Source: Thermococcus thermotolerans
Lineage (GTDB): Archaea > Methanobacteriota_B > Thermococci > Thermococcales > Thermococcaceae
Direction: 5' to 3'
DNA length: 64,000 nt
Assembly (NCBI RefSeq): GCF_024707485.1
Contig: NZ_CP102602.1
Span: 1,426,001-1,490,000, forward strand
The position numbers were made by a program, and so were the translations under genes. The notes beneath the pieces were generated by a model, which was not told the DNA's origin, did not search any database, and saw only the letters and a program-made list of their open reading frames with translations. Position 1 is the first letter of the stretch. The number at the start of each line of letters is the position of its first letter. Positions 35,747-43,813 of this stretch are shown here, piece after piece.

Positions 35747-37363
35747 TCACTTCTTCTTTGGAAGTTCTCTGTTCTCCCTGAACTCGGGCTCCTTGGGCCT
35801 CTTAAACCTCCCAAGGGGCGAGCGCCTCTTGGGCCTGGGCCGGACGCGTTTTCTGGATTTTCCACCCTCGCGGGTGTTGTAGTAGAACGCCCCGGCGACC
35901 AGCAGGAGGAAGGCCACTACGAGGATCCCCACCCAGAGGCCCGCCGATGTTCCAGCGGAGGCTGTTGTCGTGGTATTTGATGCGGTTGTAGTGGTGGTTG
36001 TTGTGGTTGTCGTAGGTGGAGCGGGAGGTTCCAGATACAGCTCCCCTTTGGAAACGCTGGTTTCACCCATGGCGCTGAGCGTAAATTCGTAACCAACAGC
36101 CCGTCCCACCGGAAGCTGAAACTTTAGGGAGATGTCGTTGATTCCGGGCTTTATTGTGCTCCCCAGGGAGTCCTTGTAGAGAACGCTCCCATTGGCCACT
36201 ATCCTGTAGGAAAGCTGTCCCTCGAAGGGTTCGGAGTTGGGGTTCTCAATGAGTATCTTGAAGACGACCTCATTGTCGGAGACTTTCTCATAGGTTACGT
36301 CCTTTATAGTGGGGGGTGCGAGAACTTTGTACGAAACGTTGCTCTCCCCGATAATCCTCCCATCAAAGGTCAGCTCTATGAGGGACGTCAGCTCTCCGGA
36401 CACGTTGGTCGGGAGGCTCACCTCAATGACGTTCGTACCTCCTCCGATCACGGTGGGTTCAACGGCTCTTGCAACCAACGTCCCGTTTCTGTAGGTCTCC
36501 ACGGTGAGATTCAGGTTAACGTTTCTCTCCGAGAGGAGGGTTAGATAGGCCCTGTTCTCTTCCCCGAGCTTTACCATGTCCGACTGAAGGGAGGCCCCTA
36601 CAAGCTTCACCCCAAACTTGACGGGAATCTCCCGCGAGTATCTGTATGTCCCATCATCATACTTGAGCACGTACTCCAGCCTGTACGTGCCCTCGGGCAG
36701 TTCATACCCTACAGGCACTTCAAAGCGAACTAAGTTGTCCCCGGGAGCCATGTTGAGGGTTCTGTTTTCGAGGAAATACACCTTCCCCCCCAGGGAGAGA
36801 GAGACGGTAGCATGAACGGGAACTCTTGAGTGCCCTATGTTGTTAACATGGGAAAACACCACTATAGTCTCTCCGTTGAGAACATAAGGGGAACCTGGAC
36901 GCTCCTTAACATAGGCATCCGCCACCCCAAAATCCAGAGCCTTCTCAATCACGTGGAGCGGCACTGTGGCGTGGACTATGTACATGGAGTTATCAGAGGT
37001 AAACGCCAGGAAACGCAGATAGAGCGTGTACGTCCCCCCTGAAACATTGGAAGCACAGGATATGTTGTATGACACCGAATAGGTCTTCCGGGATGTCCAA
37101 TCACTGAAAATAGTCGGGGTCAATGTGAGATTAAATCCCGGGACAACGTTGCCGTTATCATCTTCCACCCAGAATTTCTGATAGCTGACGATTTTAAAAC
37201 TGAAGCCACCGGCATTCGTCAGCATTATCGTCCCGGTACTGTAGTCCCCGCGAAGCAGGGTAATTTCGTCGTTTGTTGTAAAAGTGACAAACTGGGCGGA
37301 GGAGCCCGGGAGAAGTGCCATGACCAGAGTTAGGAGGATCAACGCAACCACTGCCTTCCGCAT
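35747..37363 (-). CDS. Large extracellular beta-sandwich protein with C-terminal membrane anchor
   Basis: 538 residues. An N-terminal signal peptide (MRKAVVALILLTLVMALLPGSSAQ) leads to several Ig/CARDB-like beta domains (for example LDFGVADAYVKERPGSPYVLNGETIVVFSHVNNIGHSRVPVHATVSL, and later APPTIKDVTYEKVSDNEVVFKILIENPNSEPFEGQ). A Thr-rich linker (about 455-475) precedes one span (GLWVGILVVAFLLLVAGAFYY) and a very basic cytoplasmic tail (RKRVRPRPKRRSP). Many Asn-x-Ser/Thr sites suggest glycosylation. It is a cell-surface protein of unknown role. It precedes two small genes on the same strand but is separated from them, with TTTTCCCATATAAAGG as its likely TATA region. Confidence 0.8.
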   Translation of the reverse strand: MRKAVVALILLTLVMALLPGSSAQFVTFTTNDEITLLRGDYSTGTIMLTNAGGFSFKIVSYQKFWVEDDNGNVVPGFNLTLTPTIFSDWTSRKTYSVSYNISCASNVSGGTYTLYLRFLAFTSDNSMYIVHATVPLHVIEKALDFGVADAYVKERPGSPYVLNGETIVVFSHVNNIGHSRVPVHATVSLSLGGKVYFLENRTLNMAPGDNLVRFEVPVGYELPEGTYRLEYVLKYDDGTYRYSREIPVKFGVKLVGASLQSDMVKLGEENRAYLTLLSERNVNLNLTVETYRNGTLVARAVEPTVIGGGTNVIEVSLPTNVSGELTSLIELTFDGRIIGESNVSYKVLAPPTIKDVTYEKVSDNEVVFKILIENPNSEPFEGQLSYRIVANGSVLYKDSLGSTIKPGINDISLKFQLPVGRAVGYEFTLSAMGETSVSKGELYLEPPAPPTTTTTTTTTTASNTTTTASAGTSAGLWVGILVVAFLLLVAGAFYYNTREGGKSRKRVRPRPKRRSPLGRFKRPKEPEFRENRELPKKK

Positions 37364-37405
37364 ACGTTCTCACCATGTTTAGTTGTTCCTTTTCCCATAT
37401 AAAGG

Positions 37406-37681
37406 CTACTCTCCATACAACAGAAGAACGACCCCCAGGAGCATCAAAAAGGCAAAAAAGACCATCATAAGCCGGTACCAGAGCACTTTGGAAAAGTGAG
37501 GGCCTATCACGAGGCCAAGTACGAGGAGCATGAACCCGTAGAAGACTGTGAATATCCCAAGGGCGATGTTGACCTGAACCCCCATTATCAGGAGTACCCC
37601 CAGGAGGGCACCGGCGAGTACGGTAACGTGGGGGACGGTAAACATCAGGTAGTCGCGCAGAACCTTGAGGTCTTCGTCCAT
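37406..37681 (-). CDS. Small three-span membrane protein
   Basis: 91 residues from ATG 37679-37681 (MDEDLKVLRDYLMFT), preceded by GGAGTGATG; a start three codons earlier would overlap the preceding gene. Three hydrophobic spans (VTVLAGALLGVLLIMGV, ALGIFTVFYGFMLLVLGLVIG, LMMVFFAFLMLLGVVLLLYG) fill the protein. I see no motif and do not recognise the family. It starts 6 bp after the UPF0216 gene stop and is translated with it. Confidence 0.65.
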   Translation of the reverse strand: MDEDLKVLRDYLMFTVPHVTVLAGALLGVLLIMGVQVNIALGIFTVFYGFMLLVLGLVIGPHFSKVLWYRLMMVFFAFLMLLGVVLLLYGE

Positions 37682-37686
37682 ACCCA

Positions 37687-38094
37687 TCACTCCGTTATGA
37701 ACGCATACGTCGTTGTCGTCGGGAGGGCTTTTCTGATTTTCGGAAGGAGATATCTCGGATAGAGCCCTTCTATTTTTTCATCCAGGATATCATAGGTACC
37801 GAGGATTTTCTCAATGACCTTAACCTCGGTTCTCCCTCTCACCCTGAAGTAGCCCCGGTACAGCGTGCTTATTTCAAGCACTATCGGTATCCTCAAACGT
37901 TCTTCTTCTCCCTCATCGAGGAGTGAGATGAGATACTCCAGCTCGGAACGTCTGAAGTGGTGATAGCTCCCATCGCGCAACCTGACCCTCGGTTCCTTTT
38001 CCTCCAACAGCTGTTTTAGAGTGGGCCTGTTTGCCGGAAGGTGAAGGTTTACCCGAGCTATCTCCCTGTTCAGGATGTCTTCGGCTTTTGGCAT
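37687..38094 (-). CDS. UPF0216/DUF61 family protein
   Basis: 135 residues (MPKAEDILNREIARVNLHLPANRPTLKQLLEEKEP). The family is confined to archaea and marked by NREIARVNLHLP near the N-terminus, PRVRLRDGSYHHFRRSELEYL and RLRIPIVLEISTLYRGYFRVRG, with a positively charged patch that could bind nucleic acid. No function is established. It is soluble and heads a two-gene unit with the small membrane protein. The gap to glnA on the other side (38095-38314) is AT-rich and carries the glnA regulatory repeats. Confidence 0.82.
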   Translation of the reverse strand: MPKAEDILNREIARVNLHLPANRPTLKQLLEEKEPRVRLRDGSYHHFRRSELEYLISLLDEGEEERLRIPIVLEISTLYRGYFRVRGRTEVKVIEKILGTYDILDEKIEGLYPRYLLPKIRKALPTTTTYAFITE

Positions 38095-38172
38095 GTTCCC
38101 TCATACTCCCTGATCCAATAAACCTTTGCTTAACATATGTTTGTTAAAATTAAAAAAGATAAATGATAAAAA

Positions 38173-38188
38173 TGACAGTTTTTTGTCA
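38173..38188. promoter_or_regulatory. Upstream TGACA/TGTCA inverted repeat near glnA
   Basis: TGACA (38173-38177) and TGTCA (38184-38188) form a 5-bp inverted repeat with a 6-bp T-rich spacer, 26 bp upstream of a longer copy of the same element. It may be a second binding site for the factor that controls glnA. Confidence 0.35.
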
Positions 38189-38213
38189 GTCAGCGGGAAC
38201 TCAGACCACACAG

Positions 38214-38228
38214 TTGTCACAATGACAA
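38214..38228. promoter_or_regulatory. glnA upstream operator: TTGTCA-CAA-TGACAA
   Basis: A perfect 6-bp inverted repeat with 3-bp spacer lies about 15-20 bp before the TATA-like CTTTTATT (38244-38251) of glnA. Downstream, GGAA-N6-TTCA (38253-38266) resembles the GGAA-N6-TTCC operator of the archaeal nitrogen repressor NrpR with one mismatch. The upstream repeat is in the place expected for an activator; the downstream one for a repressor. Neither role is demonstrated. Confidence 0.45.
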
Positions 38229-38314
38229 AAATTCAGTAAAAAGGCTTTTATTGGAATAATCGTTCAATAAGATGGCATCAATACTGAACATTAAAGCAAT
38301 AATAGGTGATAAAT

Positions 38315-39646
38315 ATGAACAGTCTGAGCGCCTCAGAAAAGGGAACGGCCCTCGAATCCAGAGGGGTAAGATTCATCCAGCTTATCTTTGTTGATATAAA
38401 CGGGGTTCCAAAAGGCATGGAAGTCCCCATAGGAAGATACGACGAGGCCATAGAAGACGGTATAGCCTTTGATGGCTCATCGATTCCGGGATTCGAAGGA
38501 ATAGAAGACAGCGACTTGATATTCAAAGCGGACCCATCAACCTACGCGGAGATACCATGGGAAGGAATTTCAAGGGTCTATGGATATATACACAAAGGCA
38601 AAAAGCCCTATCCGGCCGACCCCAGAGGTGTCCTCAGGGATACCCTTCAGGAACTCGAAAAGGCCGGATTCAGGGCGTACATAGGACCGGAACCGGAGTT
38701 CTACCTCTTCAAGAAGAACGGTTCCTGGGAGCTTCAGATACCTGACAGCGGTGGTTATTTTGACCTTGTGACCCTAGACAAAGCTAGGGAGTTAAAGAGG
38801 GAGATAGCCCTCCACATGCCAGCCCTCGGCCTCGTTCCCGAGGTTCTCCACCACGAGGTCGGAAGGGCACAGCACGAGATAGACTTCCGCTATGATGAAG
38901 CCCTAAGGACGGCAGACAACATAGTCAGCTTCAAGTACATCGTAAAGGCCATATCGGAGATGCACGGACTCTACGCTACGTTCATGCCAAAGCCCCTCTA
39001 CGGCTTTCCCGGAAACGGAATGCACCTCCACATAAGCCTCTGGAAGGACGGGGAGAACGCATTTATTGGTGATGAAGGGCTCAGCGAGACCGCACTTTAC
39101 TTTGTAGGGGGTATACTCGCCCACGCAAAGGCCCTGACAGCAGTAACCAACCCCACTGTGAACAGCTACAAGCGTCTCGTTCCCGGTTACGAGGCCCCGG
39201 TATACATAAGCTGGGGCTACAGGAACAGGAGTGCACTGATAAGGGTTCCGGCCTTCTGGGGCAACGGGGCGAGGATTGAATACCGCTGTCCCGACCCGAG
39301 TGCCAACCCATACCTGGCATTTGCGGCGATACTGATGGCCGGGCTGGACGGAATAAGGAGAAAAATCGAGCCCGACGCGTATGTTGAGGAAAACGTCTAC
39401 GAGATGGGCGATTCCAAGCGGAAAAGCCTGGGCATAGACACGCTACCCGAAAGCCTTGGCGAAGCCTTGGAGGAACTCAAGAAGGACAGGGTCGTCAGGG
39501 AAGCCCTGGGCGGTGCATACAGGAACTTCCTCACCTACAAGGAGAGTGAGTGGGAGGGGTATCTCGAATACCTGGGCGCTAAAGGTCTTCCCGAGGATAC
39601 GAAGAAGGTAACTGAATGGGAGCTGGAGAGGTACTTCCACGTCTAA
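38315..39646 (+). CDS. glnA: Glutamine synthetase, type I
   Basis: 443 residues from ATG 38315 after GGTGAT; a GTG three codons earlier is in frame. It makes glutamine from glutamate, ammonia and ATP. Visible signatures: FAFDGSSIPGFEGIEDSDL-like AFDGSSIPGF (about 51-60), EPEFYLF (metal Glu), FPGNGMHLHISLW, NPTVNSYKRLVPGYEAPVYISWGYRNRSALIRVP (ATP and glutamate binding) and RIEYRCPDPSANPYLAF. The adenylylation loop with its target Tyr, typical of the beta subgroup, is absent, so it belongs to GSI-alpha, expected to be feedback controlled instead. The promoter region has two inverted repeats. The stop overlaps the convergent transporter gene by 4 bp. Confidence 0.95.
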   Translation: MNSLSASEKGTALESRGVRFIQLIFVDINGVPKGMEVPIGRYDEAIEDGIAFDGSSIPGFEGIEDSDLIFKADPSTYAEIPWEGISRVYGYIHKGKKPYPADPRGVLRDTLQELEKAGFRAYIGPEPEFYLFKKNGSWELQIPDSGGYFDLVTLDKARELKREIALHMPALGLVPEVLHHEVGRAQHEIDFRYDEALRTADNIVSFKYIVKAISEMHGLYATFMPKPLYGFPGNGMHLHISLWKDGENAFIGDEGLSETALYFVGGILAHAKALTAVTNPTVNSYKRLVPGYEAPVYISWGYRNRSALIRVPAFWGNGARIEYRCPDPSANPYLAFAAILMAGLDGIRRKIEPDAYVEENVYEMGDSKRKSLGIDTLPESLGEALEELKKDRVVREALGGAYRNFLTYKESEWEGYLEYLGAKGLPEDTKKVTEWELERYFHV

Positions 39647-40551
39647 TGAACCTCTTCAAGCACCTCTTCGAGCACCTCCTCAAGCACTCCTCCAATGATG
39701 CCCTCTTCCATCTTTTCTTTCTCACTTAGATGCACCAAGGCAGAACCCCCAATTATGAGCGCCGCTCCAATCAGCTGTTCAGCGGTAAGGGACTCACCAA
39801 ATAAAAGGAACGCCAGTGATATCGCCACGACAGGCTCAATCGTGGCGAGTATGCTGGCCCTGCTCACCTCAATCTCCTTTAGGGCGTGGTTGTAGAGTAT
39901 GTACCCCAGGAATGTCGGGAAGAACGCCAGAGCAAACAGATACGGAACCGCGCCTGATGGCACCGAGAAGTCCGTGAAGGGCAGAAGGTAAAGCATGCCA
40001 AAGAGGAGCGTGTAGAAGAGTGCCTTCTCGGGTTCGTCATCCCTAACGGCGAACTTCGCCAGAACACCGTAAAGAGCGTAGGTTAAACCCGTTAGCAGGC
40101 CGAAGAGCAGAGCCTTCGTGGAAAACTGAACATCCCCCCAGTTCACGAGGAGAACGCCGAGCATCACCATCCCCAGGGCGGTGACCTTCTCCCTCACCAA
40201 CGGCTCGTTGAAGACCAGTCTCCCCAGGATTATTGAATATACCGGAGCGGTGTAGAGAAGCAGAACGGCAAATGAAACCGACGATATCGTTACCGTATAG
40301 AAGTAGAGGGTGTAAAATAGGAAGATGCTGAAGAAACCGTAGAGGGCGTAGAATCTGAGGCGGGAGCGCTCAAGGGAGAAACCTACGCCCCTGAGGCGAA
40401 GATACAGTGATAGGAGGACTATGGCGAAAAAAACCCGGTAAAACACCATCGTGAAGGGCGTTAATCCAAAACCGTCAAGGTACTTGGCGAATATGCCCAG
40501 AGTCCCCCACATTGATGCAGCTAGAAAAACGAAAATGTAGCCTCGTTTCAT
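39643..40551 (-). CDS. EamA-family (DMT) transporter with VLEE-repeat tail
   Basis: 302 residues, ten spans in two EamA repeats (MWGTLGIFAKYLDGFGLTPFTMVFYR; LLLYTAPVYSIILGRLVFNEP; then ILATIEPVVAISLAFLLFGE). It ends in a charged cytoplasmic tail with three tandem copies of VLEE, encoded by a 12-bp repeat (about 39651-39686), which probably arose by slippage and may vary between strains. The substrate is unknown. GAGGTGA precedes the ATG. It follows nadE by 9 bp and may be cotranscribed with it. Confidence 0.88.
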   Translation of the reverse strand: MKRGYIFVFLAASMWGTLGIFAKYLDGFGLTPFTMVFYRVFFAIVLLSLYLRLRGVGFSLERSRLRFYALYGFFSIFLFYTLYFYTVTISSVSFAVLLLYTAPVYSIILGRLVFNEPLVREKVTALGMVMLGVLLVNWGDVQFSTKALLFGLLTGLTYALYGVLAKFAVRDDEPEKALFYTLLFGMLYLLPFTDFSVPSGAVPYLFALAFFPTFLGYILYNHALKEIEVSRASILATIEPVVAISLAFLLFGESLTAEQLIGAALIIGGSALVHLSEKEKMEEGIIGGVLEEVLEEVLEEVH

Positions 40552-40560
40552 GGACTCACC

Positions 40561-41322
40561 TCAGAAGACCGGGCCGACTGGAAGGCGCCTCTTGTGCTCG
40601 CTGCCCTTTATCAGTCTCTCGACGTACTCAACCCTCTCCAGAGGTATTTTAAGCTCCTCTGCGATTTCAGCCTTTTCCTTTCCGAGGTCAACCATGCGCC
40701 AGAGAATCTCATCGAGGAGGCGGTAGCTTATTCCAAGCTCGTCCTCGTCGGTCTGTCCCTCCCACAGCCCGGCTGTGGGCTTCTTTTTGATTATCCTCTC
40801 CGGAACTCCAAGTAGTTTCGCTATCTCCCAGACCTCCGTCTTGTAGAGGTTTATGAGCGGAGCGTAGTCGCTGGCACCGTCACCCCACTTGGTGAAGTAC
40901 CCCGTAAGAACCTCGCTCCTGTTGCTGGTTCCAAGAACGAGGCGGTTCATAGCGTTGGCGTGAGCGTACAGCAGAACCATCCGGGTTCTGGCCATTACGT
41001 TACCCCTGCTCTTAACGTCAAGTCCACCGACTGCCCTCTCGAACTCATCCACAATGGGTTTTATACTGATCACCCTGTAATCAATTCCCAGGGTTTCACA
41101 GACGAGCTTGGCATCCTCAAGGTCGCCGTTCTCGTAGTACGGCATTATCAGGCCGAGAACCTTATCTCTTCCAAGTGCCCTTACGGCGAGGTATGCAACT
41201 GTAGCGCTGTCTATGCCCCCGCTTACCCCAACGACAACACCGTCAACACCGGCCTCCTCAACCTTCTCATGGATGAACCCGGTTATCCTATTGATGGCGG
41301 CACCGTAATCAAGCTTCCTCAT
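40561..41322 (-). CDS. nadE: NH3-dependent NAD synthetase
   Basis: 253 residues. It amidates deamido-NAD to NAD with ATP and ammonia. The PP-loop [23 protein letters not shown] (about 28-50) binds pyrophosphate, [27 protein letters not shown] follows the family, and [39 protein letters not shown] carries the deamido-NAD and ATP contacts. [19 protein letters not shown] is also typical. There is no glutaminase domain, so free ammonia is the nitrogen donor. The ATG overlaps the stop of the preceding membrane-protein gene by 4 bp. Confidence 0.95.
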   Translation of the reverse strand: MRKLDYGAAINRITGFIHEKVEEAGVDGVVVGVSGGIDSATVAYLAVRALGRDKVLGLIMPYYENGDLEDAKLVCETLGIDYRVISIKPIVDEFERAVGGLDVKSRGNVMARTRMVLLYAHANAMNRLVLGTSNRSEVLTGYFTKWGDGASDYAPLINLYKTEVWEIAKLLGVPERIIKKKPTAGLWEGQTDEDELGISYRLLDEILWRMVDLGKEKAEIAEELKIPLERVEYVERLIKGSEHKRRLPVGPVF

Positions 41323-41795
41323 TTCTTACCCTCCTTCACATCCCTCAGGAACTGGGAGTATCCCATGAAGGCTATAACAACCCCCACGAGCATCAGCACG
41401 AAAGCAAAGAGGGAGTAGACCGCGTAGGGGTAGTCAACGGCAGTCGCCCTATAGCTATAATTCACGCTCCCATTAAAAACATATATCACCGGCCTCTCCC
41501 CGGGATGAAGCGTTATCTCACGGTTAACAAGTGTGTAGTTCGTTATTTTGGTCCCCTGGATAAGTGAGATGTTTGCACCGGATGATGAAAGGATCAGGGT
41601 CCTGTTATGGTAGAGGTATTCACTTTCAAATTTATCGTCTCCCAGGTAGTACATACCCTCTCCAAGTGTCCCGCTGGCGGAATAAGACTTGTTAACACGG
41701 TAGAAACCGGCAACTGAGATCAGCAATGCCAGAATGAGCATTATCAGACCGGCCCTCAGAAGAGGATATCCCATCGCATCCCTGAGCGTTCCCAT
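41319..41795 (-). CDS. Membrane protein with central extracellular domain
   Basis: 158 residues from ATG 41793-41795 ([20 protein letters not shown]), with GGTGGTG upstream. A first span ([18 protein letters not shown]) and a last span ([21 protein letters not shown]) flank about 85 extracellular residues rich in Asn-x-Ser/Thr sites and beta strands ([26 protein letters not shown]). The C-terminus is short and basic. I do not recognise the family. It lies between the dpp ATPase gene and nadE and overlaps nadE by 4 bp. Confidence 0.7.
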   Translation of the reverse strand: MGTLRDAMGYPLLRAGLIMLILALLISVAGFYRVNKSYSASGTLGEGMYYLGDDKFESEYLYHNRTLILSSSGANISLIQGTKITNYTLVNREITLHPGERPVIYVFNGSVNYSYRATAVDYPYAVYSLFAFVLMLVGVVIAFMGYSQFLRDVKEGKK

Positions 41796-41825
41796 CGTCA
41801 CCACCTAAGGAAAGAAAAGGAGAAG

Positions 41826-42833
41826 TCAGTACTTGCCAACGAGGTGGCACTCGGCCCAGTGGTTGTGCTCGTACTCGACGAGCTGCGGGTGTTTGGTGTC
41901 GCAGAGTCCCTTCTGGGCGTAGATACACCTCGGGTGGAAGCGGCACCCGGGTGGTATGTCGACGGCGTTGGGCACCTCACCCCTGATCGGCAGCTCCTTG
42001 ATGATGTTCCGTCTTTCTGGCTTCGGCTCGGGAACCGCCGCCAGTAGCGCTCTGGTGTAGGGGTGAAGCGGGTTGTCAATGACCTTCTCGACTGGACCCA
42101 TCTCGACTATCCTTCCAAGGTACATGACCGCCATCCAGTCGGCGAAGTACCTTGCCGTTGACATGTCGTGGGTGATGTAGAGGTAGGTGACACCCATCTT
42201 CTCCTTGAGCTCCTTCATCAGCTCAAGGATCTCGGCACGGATGGACACGTCGAGCATCGAGACCGGCTCGTCGGCAACGATGAAGGTCGGGTTCAGGATG
42301 AGGGCCCTTGCAATAGCGACACGCTGTCTCTGACCGCCGGACAGCATGTGCGGGAACCTGCCGACGTAGTCCTCGGGCGGGGTTATCTTGACCATCTCAA
42401 GGGCCTTGTAGATGAGCTCCTCACGCTCGGCCTTTGTTTCACCGATACCGTGGATGAGGAGCGGCTCCTCAAGGATGTCAAATATCCTGAACCTCGGGTT
42501 CATTGAGCTGAACGGGTCCTGGAATATCATCTGAACGTGCCTTCTGTAGTCGAGTATCTCCTCTTTGGTCTTGACGTTGGTCACGTCCTTGCCTTCTAGG
42601 TATATCCTTCCGTCGGTGGGCTCCAGCAGTTTAACGATCAGCTTTCCTGTGGTGGACTTACCACACCCGCTCTCACCAACGAGGGCAAAGACCTGTTGCT
42701 TGTATATCTCAAAGCTAATGCCGTCCACCGCGTGAACCTTTTTCTGGGGGGCGCCCTTGATCGTGTCGATGAAGCCCCTCTTGATCGGGAAGTACTTCTT
42801 GAGGTTTTCAACCTTGAGTATCGGCTCCGCCAT
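41826..42833 (-). CDS. dppF: Dipeptide/oligopeptide ABC transporter ATPase (DppF/OppF type)
   Basis: 335 residues. Walker A GESGCGKSTTGK (about 54-65), signature LSGGQRQRVAIARAL (about 165-179), Walker B FIVADEPVSMLDVS and His switch YITHDMS are present. The C-terminal oligopeptide/dipeptide extension has GCRFHPRCIYAQKGLCDTKHP, whose cysteines bind a 4Fe-4S cluster or metal in this family. With DppD it forms the ATPase heterodimer of the peptide importer. Last gene of the dppBCDF group, 10 bp after dppD. Confidence 0.94.
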   Translation of the reverse strand: MAEPILKVENLKKYFPIKRGFIDTIKGAPQKKVHAVDGISFEIYKQQVFALVGESGCGKSTTGKLIVKLLEPTDGRIYLEGKDVTNVKTKEEILDYRRHVQMIFQDPFSSMNPRFRIFDILEEPLLIHGIGETKAEREELIYKALEMVKITPPEDYVGRFPHMLSGGQRQRVAIARALILNPTFIVADEPVSMLDVSIRAEILELMKELKEKMGVTYLYITHDMSTARYFADWMAVMYLGRIVEMGPVEKVIDNPLHPYTRALLAAVPEPKPERRNIIKELPIRGEVPNAVDIPPGCRFHPRCIYAQKGLCDTKHPQLVEYEHNHWAECHLVGKY

Positions 42834-42843
42834 CTCTCACACC

Positions 42844-43803
42844 TCACAGCAGCCAGCATGCGGCATAGTGATCCTTATCAACTTCCTTCAGCTCGGGTTC
42901 CTGCTCCTTACAAACCTGCATCGCATAGGGGCACCTCGGGTGGAAGCGGCATCCTTTGGGCGGGTTGATGAGGTTCGGTGGCTGTCCTGGAATGAACTCC
43001 AGCTTCTCGACGTCTTCATGCAGTCTCGGTATTGCCGAGAGAAGCTTCTGGGTGTACGGGTGGGCCGGCTCGTAGTAGACCTTTTCGCTGTCTCCGATCT
43101 CAACGATCTTACCTGCGTACATGATGGCAACGCGGTCGCTGATCTCGGCGAGGATGCTGAGGTCGTGGGTGATGAATATCATCGAAAGGCCAAGCTCCTT
43201 CTTCAGCTTCTTCATGAGGTTGATGATCTGAGCCTGAACAACGACGTCGAGAGCCGTCGTCGGCTCGTCGGCAATGACAACGTCGGGCTCAAGGAGGAGG
43301 GCCGTTGCGATGATGACACGCTGCTTCATACCGCCTGAAAGCTCGTGCGGGTAGCGATAGACTATCTCGGGGTCGAGACCGACGAGCTCAAGGTACTTCT
43401 GGGCCCTGTCGAGGGCCTCATCCTTGCTCATCCCCTTGTGGAGTATCAGCGGCTCGGTCATCTGATATCCGACGGTATAGACAGGGTTGAGGGCGTTCAT
43501 TGCACCCTGGAATATCATGGATATTTTCTGCCAGCGTATCTCCTTCCTAAGGACATCCTCCGGGAGACCGACTATTTCCCTTCCGTCAATCTTCACGCTA
43601 CCGCTGACGATTTTGCCCGGCGGAGTCGGCATTCCCATAAGGGTAAAACCAAGGGAGGACTTGCCGCATCCGCTCTCACCGGCAAGTCCCAGCACTTCAC
43701 CCTTCCTGAGGTTGAACGAGATGTTGTCGACGGCCTTGACGACACCCTTGCTGGTGAAGTAATACATCTTGAGGTCTTTAACTTCGAGTACGTTCCTAGC
43801 CAT
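42844..43803 (-). CDS. dppD: Dipeptide/oligopeptide ABC transporter ATPase (DppD/OppD type)
   Basis: 319 residues with Walker A GESGCGKSSLG, ABC signature ELSGGMKQRVIIATALLLEP, Walker B VVIADEPTTALDVV and His switch FITHDLSI. The C-terminal GCRFHPRCPYAMQVCKEQEP is the cysteine motif of oligopeptide transporter ATPases. It pairs with DppF and is placed between the permease DppC and DppF with 10-bp gaps, in one operon. Confidence 0.94.
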   Translation of the reverse strand: MARNVLEVKDLKMYYFTSKGVVKAVDNISFNLRKGEVLGLAGESGCGKSSLGFTLMGMPTPPGKIVSGSVKIDGREIVGLPEDVLRKEIRWQKISMIFQGAMNALNPVYTVGYQMTEPLILHKGMSKDEALDRAQKYLELVGLDPEIVYRYPHELSGGMKQRVIIATALLLEPDVVIADEPTTALDVVVQAQIINLMKKLKKELGLSMIFITHDLSILAEISDRVAIMYAGKIVEIGDSEKVYYEPAHPYTQKLLSAIPRLHEDVEKLEFIPGQPPNLINPPKGCRFHPRCPYAMQVCKEQEPELKEVDKDHYAACWLL

Positions 43804-43813
43804 TTATACCACC

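Noticed and set aside
35437-35980. Several Pro/Arg-rich open frames in the 35.4-35.9 kb region
   Set aside because: They lie in or across the RNase P RNA gene, which explains the GC-rich sequence and lack of stops; none has a start with a ribosome site or a protein-like composition.
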